A DNA stretch of 64,000 nt from Paucihalobacter sp036825875 (GCF_036825875.1 NZ_DAISXK010000004.1:52546-116545), one strand, 5' to 3'. Positions 32,782 to 43,143 are shown, numbered from the stretch's first letter. Notes: a model not told the origin generated them from the sequence alone. Program-made: numbers and translations.

Positions 32782-35394
32782 TTACGCTTGCTTCTTCTTA
32801 ACCAACATCCTTTTGATTTCATTGAGCTTCATTAAAGCTTCTACTGGTGTTAATGTATCTATATCGGTTTCTAAAATTTCGTCCTTAATTTGAATGAGTA
32901 AGGGATCGTCTAAGTTAAAAAAGCTCAACTGCATTTCGCTACTCAACTGCTTCACCGCATCGGTAAGTTGTTCGCTGCTATGCGATTTTTCTAATTGTTT
33001 GAGCATTTTGTTAGCGCGGTTAATTACCTGTTTGGGCATGCCAGCCATTTTAGCTACGTGAATTCCAAAACTATGAGCGCTACCGCCTTCTACCAATTTT
33101 CTTAAAAACAAAACCTTGTCTTTTAGTTCCTTTACAGAGACGTTATAATTTTTAATGCGCTTAAACGTTTCGGCCATTTCATTTAGCTCGTGATAATGGG
33201 TGGCGAATAAGGTTTTGGCTTTAGATGGATGTTCGTGCAAATATTCACTAATGGCCCAAGCAATTGAAATGCCGTCATAGGTGCTGGTACCGCGACCTAT
33301 TTCGTCTAACAACACCAAACTTCTACTTGAAATATTGTTAAGAATAGAGGCCGTTTCATTCATTTCGACCATAAAAGTAGACTCGCCCATTGAAATATTA
33401 TCGCTGGCTCCTACTCTAGTAAACACCTTATCTATTAAACCAATTCTAGCAGATTTTGCTGGTACAAAACTTCCTATTTGCGCCAACAATACAATTAAAG
33501 CGGTTTGCCTTAAAATGGCAGACTTACCCGACATGTTTGGACCCGTAATCATGATGATTTGCTGGGTGTCTTTATCTAAAAAGACATCGTTAGCAATATA
33601 GGCTTCGCCTAGTGGCAATTGCTTTTCAATAACAGGATGCCTGCCTTCCACAATATCTAAATCGAAACTTTCATCTAAAACTGGTCGCCTATAATTGTTG
33701 GTAGCTGCGAGTTGCGCAAAGCCTGACAAGCAATCTAATTTGGCAATTAAATAGGCATTTTGTTGCACTGGTTTTATATACTCATGCATCCACAACACCA
33801 ACTCTGAGAACAGTTGTAGCTCAACAGCCATAATACGTTCTTCAGCACCTAAAATTTTGGTTTCGTATGTTTTTAACTCTTCAGTGATATAGCGTTCGGC
33901 ATTCACTAAGGTTTGCTTTCTAATCCAGTCTGAAGGGACTTTGTCTTTATGGGTATTGCGAACTTCAATGTAATAACCAAACACGTTGTTGGAGGCAATT
34001 TTTAATGATGGAATACCAGTGCGTTCACTTTCGCGCGCGAGCATTTCATCTAAATATTTTTTGCCTGATTTTGCTAAATGTCGCAGCTCGTCTAATTCGT
34101 CAGAAACCCCAGCAGCGATGGTGCTTCCTTTTAAAATATTAACAGGCGCTTCTTCTTTTAGAGTTGCTTTAATTTTATCACGCAGAAGATTACAATCGTG
34201 CAAAGTATCACCTAAAATTTGCAGTGCTTCGTTTTTACATTTGGAAGTGACGCTTTTAATTGGGACAATAGCTTCTAGTGCATTTTTAAGTTGAATAACT
34301 TCACGCGGCGCAATTTTAGAAGTAGCTACTTTGGAGATTAAGCGTTCTAAATCCCCAATATGTTTAATGTGATGTTGAATTTTTTGAAGTAATTCTTGCT
34401 GAGACTTCAAGTGCTCCACCACCTCATGACGTTGGGCGATGCTGTCTTTTTGCTTTAAAGGTAAAGCCAGCCAACGTTTTAAAAGACGTGAACCCATTGG
34501 TGAAATGGTGTAATCTATGCAATCCAGTAAGGTGACGCCATTGTAATTATTGGTGCTGTAGAGTTCTAAATTTCGGATGGTGAATTTGTCCATCCAAACA
34601 TAGGCATCTTCAGAAATTCTTGAAATTGCCGAAATATGATTTAACTTGTGATGTTGCGTTTCTCCGAGGTAGTGCAATATCGCACCTGATGCGATAATAC
34701 CTTCGTATAAATCTTCAATACCAAAACCTTTTAAAGTTTTCGTGTTGAAATGTTTGGTAAGTAAATCGTAGGTGTAATCCGTTTGAAACACCCAATCTTC
34801 CAAATAAAATGTATGGAAATCGTTGCCAAAAGTCTCATTAAAATCTTTGCGTTTTTGCTTTGAAATAAGCACTTCGCTAGGGTTGAAGTTTTGCAGTAAC
34901 TTATCAATATATTCGGCATTGCCTTGAGCGGTTAAAAATTCACCGGTCGAAATATCTAAAAATGATATACCCAAACGCTGGTTTTCAAAATAAACCGAAG
35001 CCAAAAAATTATTTTGTTTGGATGACAAGACTTCGTCATTTAGCGCCACACCCGGTGTTACCAACTCGGTTACACCGCGTTTAACGATGGTTTTAGTTTG
35101 CTTGGGATCTTCTAACTGATCGCAAATAGCCACGCGGCAGCCTGCCTTTACCAGTTTAGGCAAATAGGTATTGAGTGAATGGTGAGGAAATCCAGCCAAT
35201 TCTGTTTCACTTAAACTTCCAGCACCGCGTTTGGTAAGAATAATATCTAAAATTTTAGAAGCTTTAATTGCATCTTCACCAAAGGTTTCGTAAAAATCAC
35301 CCACACGAAACAACAACAGAGCATCTGGGTACTTTGCCTTTATGGCATTGTACTGTTTCATTAACGGTGTTTCTTTGGTGGTTTTTTTAGACAC
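32782..35394 (-). CDS. mutS: DNA mismatch repair protein MutS
   Basis: Recognises mismatches and recruits MutL. The 870-residue protein has the N-terminal mismatch-binding domain with RVGDFYETFGEDA (Phe-x-Glu motif at about 30-40), connector and clamp domains. The C-terminal ABC ATPase has Walker A GPNMSGKSAILRQ, the signature region STFMVEMNE, Walker B LVLLDEIGRGTSTYDG and ATHYHEL. The length is the usual MutS1 size. The two tRNA genes follow on the same strand. Confidence 0.98.
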   Translation of the reverse strand: MSKKTTKETPLMKQYNAIKAKYPDALLLFRVGDFYETFGEDAIKASKILDIILTKRGAGSLSETELAGFPHHSLNTYLPKLVKAGCRVAICDQLEDPKQTKTIVKRGVTELVTPGVALNDEVLSSKQNNFLASVYFENQRLGISFLDISTGEFLTAQGNAEYIDKLLQNFNPSEVLISKQKRKDFNETFGNDFHTFYLEDWVFQTDYTYDLLTKHFNTKTLKGFGIEDLYEGIIASGAILHYLGETQHHKLNHISAISRISEDAYVWMDKFTIRNLELYSTNNYNGVTLLDCIDYTISPMGSRLLKRWLALPLKQKDSIAQRHEVVEHLKSQQELLQKIQHHIKHIGDLERLISKVATSKIAPREVIQLKNALEAIVPIKSVTSKCKNEALQILGDTLHDCNLLRDKIKATLKEEAPVNILKGSTIAAGVSDELDELRHLAKSGKKYLDEMLARESERTGIPSLKIASNNVFGYYIEVRNTHKDKVPSDWIRKQTLVNAERYITEELKTYETKILGAEERIMAVELQLFSELVLWMHEYIKPVQQNAYLIAKLDCLSGFAQLAATNNYRRPVLDESFDLDIVEGRHPVIEKQLPLGEAYIANDVFLDKDTQQIIMITGPNMSGKSAILRQTALIVLLAQIGSFVPAKSARIGLIDKVFTRVGASDNISMGESTFMVEMNETASILNNISSRSLVLLDEIGRGTSTYDGISIAWAISEYLHEHPSKAKTLFATHYHELNEMAETFKRIKNYNVSVKELKDKVLFLRKLVEGGSAHSFGIHVAKMAGMPKQVINRANKMLKQLEKSHSSEQLTDAVKQLSSEMQLSFFNLDDPLLIQIKDEILETDIDTLTPVEALMKLNEIKRMLVKKKQA

Positions 35395-35513
35395 AATTAC
35401 AGGTTTAAAATCTTACTTTTGTAATTTATAAAGTGTGCTAAGATAACCATATTTTAAGGTTTTTTAAAACCAAACAATGTCAAGTTATCTACAAAAAACA
35501 ACGAGATTTTAAC

Positions 35514-36047
35514 ATGCGGAAATTAGAAAACAGTGAATTAGAACGTTTAGAAGTTGAAGATTTTAAACAAGCCACAAAAACACCGATCATTATTGTGTTG
35601 GATAATATAAGAAGTCTCAACAATATTGGTTCGGTATTTAGAACGGCCGATGCTTTTCTGGTTGAAAAAATTTACCTCTGTGGCATTACTGCAAAACCAC
35701 CACATAAAGATATTCATAAAACTGCATTAGGCAGCACCGAAACTGTAGATTGGGAATATTACGAAAACACCATACAATTAATTGACCAACTAAAAGTCAA
35801 AGGCATCAAAATTATTTCGATAGAGCAAGCTGAAGATGCCTTGATGCTGAACGACTTTAAACCTCAACCTGGCTCCACCTATGCCTTAGTGTTTGGTAAT
35901 GAAGTAAAAGGCGTAGCGCAACACGTAGTAAGCGCCAGTGATTTGGTAGTTGAAATTCCGCAGTTTGGCACCAAGCATTCTTTAAATATATCAGTGAGTT
36001 GCGGCGTGGTAGTTTGGGATGTATTTTGTAAAATGACAATGAAGTAA
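35514..36047 (+). CDS. TrmH/SpoU-family RNA 2'-O-methyltransferase
   Basis: AdoMet-dependent SPOUT methyltransferase of 177 residues. Motif 1 (LDNIRSLNNIGSVFRTAD), motif 2 (FGNEVKGVAQHV) and motif 3 (IPQFGTKHSLNISVSCGVVVW) that build the knotted cofactor site are all visible. The N-terminal RNA-binding extension is short, so whether the target is tRNA or rRNA is not clear. A TACTTTTG -7-like element lies about 93 bases upstream (35414-35421). Confidence 0.9.
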   Translation: MRKLENSELERLEVEDFKQATKTPIIIVLDNIRSLNNIGSVFRTADAFLVEKIYLCGITAKPPHKDIHKTALGSTETVDWEYYENTIQLIDQLKVKGIKIISIEQAEDALMLNDFKPQPGSTYALVFGNEVKGVAQHVVSASDLVVEIPQFGTKHSLNISVSCGVVVWDVFCKMTMK

Positions 36048-36054
36048 CAACATT

Positions 36055-37182
36055 TCAACTTTTAATTTTATCTAAAACCCAAAGGTAATCCTCGCGATTT
36101 TTCACAAAATCTTTTTCTGAAATGTCAATTAATTTGACATTAAAATCGGGATGGTTTTTGAGAAATTCTAAATAACCCGCATTAATTTTATCGAGATAGT
36201 CATCCTGAATATCTTGCTCGTAATTACGGCCGCGTTTTTTAATATTGGCTTGAAGTCGTTCGGTATTTTGATATAAATACACATATAAATCGGGCTTGGC
36301 AATATCTTTATACACCTGATAAAACAATTTTCTATACAAAGCAAACTCATCTTCAGGCAAGGTTATTTTTGAAAAAATAAGCGATTTAAATATGTCGTAA
36401 TCGCTTACAATAAAATCTTTAAATAAATCTAACTGAGATAAATCATCGGATATTTGCTGATAGCGATCAGCCAAAAATGACATTTCTAAAGTAAAAGCAT
36501 AGCGTTTTGGTTCTTTATAAAATTTAGGTAAGAATGGATTATCAGCAAAACGTTCCAGAATTAACTTTGCGTTAAAATCGTGCGCAATCATGGTTGCCAA
36601 ACTAGTTTTACCAGCACCAATATTACCTTCAACAGCTATATAATTGTAATTACTGAATTTATAGGATTTTGTCGGATTTTTAAGCCATATGTTTTGAGGT
36701 TCTAAAACCGACTTATCGGTACATTTTTCTGATAAAGTTAGAATGGTTTCCACTAATACTGGATGCTGAACTTGCGCTGCAATGTCTTTAAGTGGTTCTA
36801 ATACAAATTTTCGATTTTGTATCTCAGGATGTGGAATTGTTAATTGCTTACTTTCAATAACTTCATCATCAAACAACAATACATCTAAGTCGATACTACG
36901 CGATTCGAAATTCACTTTTGAAGTACGCTTTCTACCCAAACTTGTTTCGATTTCCAAAAGGGCCCAGAGTAGTTTATGAGCCGATAAATGTGTTTCAATC
37001 GCAATACATGCATTAAAGAAATCGGCGCCATCAAATCCCAAAGCCGGCGTTTTATAAACACGGGAAATTGATTTCACACTTCCTATTTTTTCATGAATAG
37101 CGTCGATGGCCTTTTGAAGGTTTTTAAACTTATCGCCCAAGTTACTACCAAGCGCTATATATGCTTTGTGAATTGTTGTCAT
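36055..37182 (-). CDS. folK: HPPK (FolK)/deoxynucleoside kinase fusion
   Basis: A 375-residue two-domain protein. Residues about 5-150 are 6-hydroxymethyl-7,8-dihydropterin pyrophosphokinase: ALGSNLGDK (10-18) and GRKRTSKVNFESRSIDLDVL (83-102), the ATP/pterin-binding signature. After a linker, residues about 178-375 are a deoxynucleoside kinase with P-loop GNIGAGKT (186-193) and lid motif KKRGRNYEQ. It joins folate synthesis to deoxynucleoside salvage. Both halves look intact. A stand-alone deoxynucleoside kinase paralogue is at 3057-3671. Confidence 0.94.
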   Translation of the reverse strand: MTTIHKAYIALGSNLGDKFKNLQKAIDAIHEKIGSVKSISRVYKTPALGFDGADFFNACIAIETHLSAHKLLWALLEIETSLGRKRTSKVNFESRSIDLDVLLFDDEVIESKQLTIPHPEIQNRKFVLEPLKDIAAQVQHPVLVETILTLSEKCTDKSVLEPQNIWLKNPTKSYKFSNYNYIAVEGNIGAGKTSLATMIAHDFNAKLILERFADNPFLPKFYKEPKRYAFTLEMSFLADRYQQISDDLSQLDLFKDFIVSDYDIFKSLIFSKITLPEDEFALYRKLFYQVYKDIAKPDLYVYLYQNTERLQANIKKRGRNYEQDIQDDYLDKINAGYLEFLKNHPDFNVKLIDISEKDFVKNREDYLWVLDKIKS

Positions 37183-37339
37183 AGGTTTGTCAAAAAAACA
37201 AAAAGTTCATCAGACAATCGCTTCAAATCTGATAAAAAATAGGAGATATTATTAACAATTTTACATATTGAACTACGACTGTAAGACAAAAAGATCTAAA
37301 ATAATTCCGTAGTTTTATAGCTTAATTTTCCCGCTTTCC

Positions 37340-38044
37340 ATGAATCTAAAAAACAAACTGCTTGCCCAGCAAATTTATTTGTTTCTTGCTGCCTTATTTA
37401 TTACCTCACTCGTAGTTTCAAATCTTATTTTTCAAAAATTTTTTTATTGGTATCCGTTTGAATTTGAATTTTTCGGAACCAAGCTTTTCGAAGTTTCCGT
37501 CGGTATTTTACCGTATCCCATTACCTTTTTAATCACCGATTTAATAAGTGAAATATACGGTAAGAAACGCGCCAATCAAGTGGTGGTTGCAGGTATTTTT
37601 GCTTCTGTTTTTTCATTGCTCATTATATTTATTTCGAATGCAGTACCTGCAACCAGCTGGTCGCCCGTCGATAATGGCACCTTTTCATTGGTTTTTGGCG
37701 GCACAGCCATTGCGGTTTTTGCCTCTATGATGGCTTATTTATTGGCCCAATTTGTAGACATTCACATTTATCATTTCTGGAAAAATCTCACCAAAGGAAA
37801 ACATCTTTGGCTACGAAATAACTTCTCAACCTTTGCTTCGCAATTTATAGATACCGCTGCGGTTTTGTTGCTGCTTTGTGCCTTTGAAAAAATTGCCTGG
37901 ACTAATTTTTATGGCTTGTTACTTAGCGGATTTATTTTTAAAGTAATTATTGCCATTTTAGACACGCCATTATTATATTTAGGCGTGTATATCTTCAGAA
38001 AAAAATTCAATTTAAAGGTAAATGAAGAAATTGATATGTTATAA
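37340..38044 (+). CDS. Queuosine precursor transporter (YhhQ/DUF165 family)
   Basis: A 234-residue inner-membrane protein with about six TM helices. ITSLVVSNLIFQKFF, the DLISEIYGKKRANQVV loop and the conserved ASQFIDTAAV helix define the vitamin uptake-like family that imports preQ0/preQ1 for tRNA queuosine. Assignment is by motif; no queuosine synthesis gene is nearby. It is alone in its transcription unit. Confidence 0.9.
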   Translation: MNLKNKLLAQQIYLFLAALFITSLVVSNLIFQKFFYWYPFEFEFFGTKLFEVSVGILPYPITFLITDLISEIYGKKRANQVVVAGIFASVFSLLIIFISNAVPATSWSPVDNGTFSLVFGGTAIAVFASMMAYLLAQFVDIHIYHFWKNLTKGKHLWLRNNFSTFASQFIDTAAVLLLLCAFEKIAWTNFYGLLLSGFIFKVIIAILDTPLLYLGVYIFRKKFNLKVNEEIDML

Positions 38045-38229
38045 GTATATTAATAATAAGGTCTTGATAAACTTTTTGTAGGAACTTTACGTATATTATA
38101 TACAATTACATGTCATCTAATTTCATTCATAACAAAACTTATGTAATGCTCACTAACTAATAGAGAAACTATCTGAAACACTTAACAAGGTGCTCCCTTG
38201 TTGCAGTAAAAACCTAATATTTCAAACTT

Positions 38230-40854
38230 ATGAAACTTAAAAAAATACTCAAAATAGTTGCCATTTCCCTAGCTATCATTATTGCTGTTCTGGCAGTAAC
38301 TCCATATTTATTTAAAGATAAATTGGTAGCCATAGTTAAAAAGTCACTTAATGAAAATCTAAATGCTGTTGTTGATTTTGAATCAGTTGACTTGAGTTTG
38401 CTTAGAAGTTTTCCGCAAGCCAATCTCACGATCAACAAAATGACGGTTGTCAATCTTGAACCTTTTAAGGGCGATACCCTAGCCAAAGTTGAAACCACTG
38501 CCCTGCGTATGTCGATAAAGGAACTTTTTAAAGGCGAAGGCGAAGCAATTGCGATTAATTCTATAAGCCTTGACGATGCACATTTAAATTTGATAAGCAA
38601 TTTAGAAGGTTTTGTAAACTACGATATTGTTAAAGAAACTGAACAGCAAGCTGACGGCAAAGAAGAAAGTGCTGGTCTAAATATCGCATTAGAACGCTAC
38701 GAAATTTCAAACAGTAGAATATCTTATTTGGACCAAGAAAGCAATATGCTTTTGAATATAACGGATTTCCAACACAACGGTAGCGGTAACTTAACAGGCG
38801 ATACTTCGGAGTTGGATACGAATTCGGAAGCCTTGGTAAGTTTTGGTATAGGTGAGAGTCAGTACTTGAAAAATAACAAAGTGAAACTAAAAGCACTTTT
38901 AGGTATTGATTTTGAAAGCAGCACCTATACTTTTAAAGAAAACACAGGTTACATTAATGCGTTACCAATTGAACTCAACGGTTATGTACAATTACAAGAT
39001 GAAGGTCAGTTTATTGACCTGACTTTTCGCAATCCAAGTTCCTCGTTTAAAGATTTTCTAGCCATCATACCAGAAGCCTATGCGAAAAACCTCAACGATG
39101 TTGAAACTACTGGTGATTTTAAAGTTAACGGCGCCATTAAAGGATTAAATGGCGATGAAACCGTTCCTGCTTTTAACATTAATATGGCCTCGAACAATGC
39201 ATCCTTTAAATATTACAGTCTTACAAAAAGTGTTGAAGACATCACCATCGATGTGAATGTGGTAAATGAAAGTGGCATTTTGGCGGACACATACGTAGAT
39301 GTTAACGCTTTTAATTTTAGAATAGATCAGGATAAATTTAATGCTGAAGCGCATTTAAAATCGCTCACCGAAAATATGCTTGTCGATGCAAAGCTTAACG
39401 GAAAAATTAACCTTGCTAACCTTAGTAAAGTATATCCAATAGATTTAGACCAAGAGCTAAGTGGTATTTTAACGGCAGATATTAACAGCAGTTTTGATAT
39501 GAATGCGGTTAATAATAATGATTACCAACGCATTAAAAGTTCTGGATTTATGGGATTGACTAATATGGTTTATTTACCAGAAGGTTTTACTAGTACCCTT
39601 AATATTAAAAATGCGGCATTGACTTTTAATCCATCATCGGTAAACATTAGTAGTTTTGACGCCGTAATTGGCGAAACCGATATTAAAGCCAACGGGACTA
39701 TTAACAATTTCCTTGGGTTTTTCTTAAGTGAACAAGATTTAAAAGGGGTATTTAACATCGACTCTAACAAATTTGTGGTAAGTGATGTTTTGGTACCTGA
39801 AACCGAAACAGGTTCTGATGTTAACACTAATGTTGAACCCACCAAAATTCCAGGATTTCTTGATTGCACCATTAACGCCAAGGCGAATTTTGTGGTGTAC
39901 GATAATTTAACCCTTGAAAATGTAAGTGGTCAATTAGTAATAAAAGACCAAAAGGCTACTTTAAATAATATGACCTCCAGTTTATTTGATGGTTTAATTG
40001 CTTTTAATGGTAGTATTTCAACAGCAAGCGAAGTTCCTGTTTTTGATATGGACTTAAACCTTCAAAATATCGATATTTCTAAATCCTTTGTTGGCTTAGA
40101 ATTACTACAAAACTTAGCGCCAATCGCCAAGGCTTTAACTGGAAAACTGAATTCAAGCTTAAAACTTTCCGGTGATTTGAGTTCAGACTTCACACCGAAT
40201 TTACGATCTCTAACTGGTAATTTTTTAGCCAATATTTTAACGGCCAACCTCAACGTTAAAGACAATAACGCACTCAGTTTGATAGATAATCAACTGAAAT
40301 TTTTAGATTTTGATAAACTCAATTTAAAAGATTCAAAAATAGACATGAATTTTAAAGATGGTATAGTAAATATCAGACCTTTCAATTTAAAATATCAAGA
40401 TATTGATATCAATTTTACTGGCGGTCACAGTTTTAGAAATGCGCTCGATTACAAAGCCACCTTTAATGTGCCTGCGAAATATTTAGGAAGCGAAATAGCC
40501 TCCTTAATGGCGCAATTAAAAAGTTCAGGAACTGAAAATATCACGGTACCAGTAGTGGCCAGTTTCACAGGTGAACTTTTAAAACCCAAGGTTAGTACTG
40601 ATTTGGTATCCAGCGTAAGCAACCTCACCAAACAATTGGTTGAAATTAAAAAACAGGAATTACTGAGCGACGGCAAAACCAAAGCCGGAGATATTATAAG
40701 CGGTATTTTTGGCAACACGACCAAACCCAACGATAGCTTACCTAAAACCGATAGCACCAAAACCAACAATGTTGAATCGGCTGTAAAAGATGTTTTGGGC
40801 GGATTATTAAAAAAGAAGAAAAAGCCCACTGCGAAGGATACGATTTCGAATTAA
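38230..40854 (+). CDS. AsmA-family envelope protein
   Basis: An 874-residue protein with an N-terminal membrane anchor (IVAISLAIIIAVLAVTPYLF, about 9-28), the AsmA start pattern VDFESVDLSLLRSFPQANLTI, and a long beta-rich body. The C-terminal AsmA-like region (about 600-790) repeats short strands (NISGQLVIKDQKATLNN-like). Relatives form periplasmic grooves connecting inner and outer membranes, with a proposed role in phospholipid transport. The C-terminus ends in a Lys/Thr-rich tail after about 800. Neighbours give no further clue. Confidence 0.87.
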   Translation: MKLKKILKIVAISLAIIIAVLAVTPYLFKDKLVAIVKKSLNENLNAVVDFESVDLSLLRSFPQANLTINKMTVVNLEPFKGDTLAKVETTALRMSIKELFKGEGEAIAINSISLDDAHLNLISNLEGFVNYDIVKETEQQADGKEESAGLNIALERYEISNSRISYLDQESNMLLNITDFQHNGSGNLTGDTSELDTNSEALVSFGIGESQYLKNNKVKLKALLGIDFESSTYTFKENTGYINALPIELNGYVQLQDEGQFIDLTFRNPSSSFKDFLAIIPEAYAKNLNDVETTGDFKVNGAIKGLNGDETVPAFNINMASNNASFKYYSLTKSVEDITIDVNVVNESGILADTYVDVNAFNFRIDQDKFNAEAHLKSLTENMLVDAKLNGKINLANLSKVYPIDLDQELSGILTADINSSFDMNAVNNNDYQRIKSSGFMGLTNMVYLPEGFTSTLNIKNAALTFNPSSVNISSFDAVIGETDIKANGTINNFLGFFLSEQDLKGVFNIDSNKFVVSDVLVPETETGSDVNTNVEPTKIPGFLDCTINAKANFVVYDNLTLENVSGQLVIKDQKATLNNMTSSLFDGLIAFNGSISTASEVPVFDMDLNLQNIDISKSFVGLELLQNLAPIAKALTGKLNSSLKLSGDLSSDFTPNLRSLTGNFLANILTANLNVKDNNALSLIDNQLKFLDFDKLNLKDSKIDMNFKDGIVNIRPFNLKYQDIDINFTGGHSFRNALDYKATFNVPAKYLGSEIASLMAQLKSSGTENITVPVVASFTGELLKPKVSTDLVSSVSNLTKQLVEIKKQELLSDGKTKAGDIISGIFGNTTKPNDSLPKTDSTKTNNVESAVKDVLGGLLKKKKKPTAKDTISN

Positions 40855-40971
40855 AAGCTTGATTTTTTCGTTTTTGCCGTAATTAGAGCAAATTGCTGTT
40901 AAGACATAGCCAATTGTTTGGAATTGTCATAAATTATGTTATTATGTATAAGTAAACTTCTAACTATACAT

Positions 40972-41835
40972 ATGAGACAATTAAAAATTACCAAACAGAT
41001 TACCAATAGAGCAGAAAAATCATTAGATAGCTACTTACAAGATATTAGCAAAATTCCAATGATTACTGCAGATGAAGAAGTAGAATTAGCACAACGAATT
41101 AAAAAAGGTGATCAGTTAGCCGCAGACAAATTGGTAAATTCCAATTTGCGGTTTGTTGTTTCGGTGGCAAAGCAGTATCAAAACCAAGGTTTAAAATTAC
41201 CAGACCTTATCAACGAAGGTAATGCAGGTTTAGTGAAGGCAGCAAAACGTTTTGATGAAACAAGAGGTTTTAAGTTTATCTCCTATGCAGTTTGGTGGAT
41301 AAGACAATCCATTTTACAAGCCTTGGCCGAGCAATCTAGAATTGTAAGATTACCATTAAATAAGATTGGCTCTATTAATAAAATCAACAAAGCTTATTCA
41401 TTTTTAGAACAACAAAACGAAAGACCTCCTTCGGCCGAAGAGATTGCCACACAACTTGAAATGACACTTACGGATGTAAAGCAATGCTTGAAAAACTCGG
41501 GACGTCATTTGTCTATGGACGCTCCATTAAAAGAAGGTGAAGATTTCAACTTATATGACATGGTTAGCTCATCTAGTTCACCAAAACCAGACGAATCATT
41601 AATGGAAGATTCATTATCTACCGAAATTAACCGAGCATTAGAAACGCTGCCTCAGAAGGAAAGCGATGTTTTAAAACTTTACTTCGGATTGGGTGGTAAT
41701 TTGCCCTTAAGTTTAAATGAAATTGGAGAAGTGTATGATCTTACGCGCGAACGCGTGCGTCAAATCAAAGAGAAAGCCATTAGACGTTTGAAGCATACTT
41801 CAAGAAACAAAGTATTAAGAACCTATTTAGGATAA
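40972..41835 (+). CDS. rpoD: Primary RNA polymerase sigma factor
   Basis: The housekeeping sigma of Bacteroidota, 287 residues from ATG 40972 (MRQLKITKQIT). Region 1.2 (SLDSYLQDISKIPMI), 2.2-2.4 (PDLINEGNAGLVKAAKRFDETRGFKFISYAVWWIRQ), region 3 (NKINKAYSFLEQ) and the region 4.2 helix-turn-helix (LTRERVRQIKEKAIRRLK) are visible. Region 1.1 is absent, as usual in this phylum. The upstream in-frame ATG at 40936 was rejected because the conserved N-terminus begins at 40972. rpsU follows 7 bases later. Confidence 0.97.
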   Translation: MRQLKITKQITNRAEKSLDSYLQDISKIPMITADEEVELAQRIKKGDQLAADKLVNSNLRFVVSVAKQYQNQGLKLPDLINEGNAGLVKAAKRFDETRGFKFISYAVWWIRQSILQALAEQSRIVRLPLNKIGSINKINKAYSFLEQQNERPPSAEEIATQLEMTLTDVKQCLKNSGRHLSMDAPLKEGEDFNLYDMVSSSSSPKPDESLMEDSLSTEINRALETLPQKESDVLKLYFGLGGNLPLSLNEIGEVYDLTRERVRQIKEKAIRRLKHTSRNKVLRTYLG

Positions 41836-41842
41836 AAAGATA

Positions 41843-42037
41843 ATGATAAAAATAGAAATAAAAGAAGGCGAAAATATTGAACGCGCACTAAAGCGTTACA
41901 AACGAAAACACCGTAATGTGAAAACGATGCAGAACATTCGCGAAAACCAATTTTTTACAAAAAAATCTGTGAAACGTCGGCGCGAAGTTCAAAAAGCTGA
42001 ATACATACAAGAACTAAAAAACAAAGAAGACTCTTAA
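41843..42037 (+). CDS. rpsU: 30S ribosomal protein S21
   Basis: A 64-residue, very basic protein with the N-terminal IEIKEGENIERALKRYKRK and central REN-x-FFTKKSVKRR typical of Bacteroidota bS21. It binds near the 16S rRNA 3' end; in flavobacteria it is known to help occlude the anti-Shine-Dalgarno. It lies 7 bases after rpoD, so sigma factor and S21 are probably cotranscribed. An AGGA about 10 bases upstream of the ATG is a weak ribosome-binding site that falls within the rpoD stop region. Confidence 0.95.
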   Translation: MIKIEIKEGENIERALKRYKRKHRNVKTMQNIRENQFFTKKSVKRRREVQKAEYIQELKNKEDS

Positions 42038-42041
42038 AATT

Positions 42042-42275
42042 TTAAGCCTCCTCATTTTTAATTGGGCAGTCTTCGTAGAAATCTTCGAAGGTTCTATTAG
42101 TAGTATAATTGTCTGTTAACACTTTATAAACCATTAGCACCACCATACCTTGCCCTAAAACGGTTAAATAAAATATCCAATTGAAAGGTAAATTCATGGC
42201 GGACATAATAGTAATGGTAATAAGTGCTAGCGTGGTGATTGCTACATAAACCATGGGAGAAACATTCTTTATCAT
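42042..42275 (-). CDS. Small two-TM membrane protein
   Basis: A 77-residue protein with TM segments at about 8-26 (VYVAITTLALITITIMSAM) and 31-52 (IFYLTVLGQGMVVLMVYKVL), then a polar acidic tail (RTFEDFYEDCPIKNEEA). No family is recognised. It is convergent with rpsU, stopping 4 bases from it. The well-formed topology supports a real gene. Confidence 0.7.
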   Translation of the reverse strand: MIKNVSPMVYVAITTLALITITIMSAMNLPFNWIFYLTVLGQGMVVLMVYKVLTDNYTTNRTFEDFYEDCPIKNEEA

Positions 42276-42348
42276 AACTTTTTATTTAAAGGTATAGATT
42301 TTATAATGTTTCGTAAAGTGCTTTAACGCAATACTAACAAAATTCAAA

Positions 42349-43143
42349 TTATTTAACTGAAATAGATACTACCAAACCTTCGTTCGATCGAACGTTAAAA
42401 ACAGTATCATCATCAAATATTAAATACTGTCCTTTAATGCCACATAAGGTTCCCGAAAATTCGATTTGTTTTTCAATATTTAAACTTTTTGGTTTTTCAG
42501 GATAGGATAACACTGGAAACTTAATTTCGGTTTCTTTATTATTTTCGAGGTAATATGATTGGGCTTCTTCGGGTATAAACGTTTTTAGTTTTTCTCGCCA
42601 TTCGACTAAATCTTCATCCTTTAAATTATTTTTTAACATGTTACGCCAATTGGTTTTATCGGCAACATATTCTTTTAAAGACACTTCGGTTATTCCTGCG
42701 AGATATCTATTTGGCACCTCCACAATTTCTATTGCTTCATGTGCACCTTGATCTATCCAACGGGTTGGTATTTGACTTTTTCGTGTAACCCCAACCTTTA
42801 CGTTACTACTATTGGCTAAATATACAACATGTGGTTGTAGCTGCACATTTTTTTCATATTCCAAATCGCGATCTTCTTTATCGAGGTGCGCCGTGCTTAG
42901 CTCTGGGCGCATGATCCAATCCCCGGCAGAAGGTGTTTCAAAAAAACACGATTTACAAAAACCTTGTCTAAAAATAGGCGTATTCATTCCGCAACTTAAA
43001 CACTGATATTTTTCAAATTTAATATGCACCGATTTCCCAAGTAACTGGTTGACATTAAGAAAGTCATCCTCAAATATTAGGTAATACTCGATTGGTTGCT
43101 TAAACTCTGTTTTCATTTTTGTTAAAACACCCGTATAAATCAT
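42349..43143 (-). CDS. DUF2797 family protein
   Basis: A 264-residue cytoplasmic protein. Cys pairs C-x2-C at about 48-51 (CLSCGM) and C-x2-C at about 64-67 (CKSC) form a zinc ribbon. It is followed by a GIY-YIG-nuclease-like segment VVYLANSSNVKVGVTRK and TRWIDQGAHEAI, which define DUF2797. The biochemical role is unknown. The gene is divergent from the GH3-like gene with only 44 bases between start codons. Confidence 0.88.
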   Translation of the reverse strand: MIYTGVLTKMKTEFKQPIEYYLIFEDDFLNVNQLLGKSVHIKFEKYQCLSCGMNTPIFRQGFCKSCFFETPSAGDWIMRPELSTAHLDKEDRDLEYEKNVQLQPHVVYLANSSNVKVGVTRKSQIPTRWIDQGAHEAIEIVEVPNRYLAGITEVSLKEYVADKTNWRNMLKNNLKDEDLVEWREKLKTFIPEEAQSYYLENNKETEIKFPVLSYPEKPKSLNIEKQIEFSGTLCGIKGQYLIFDDDTVFNVRSNEGLVVSISVK

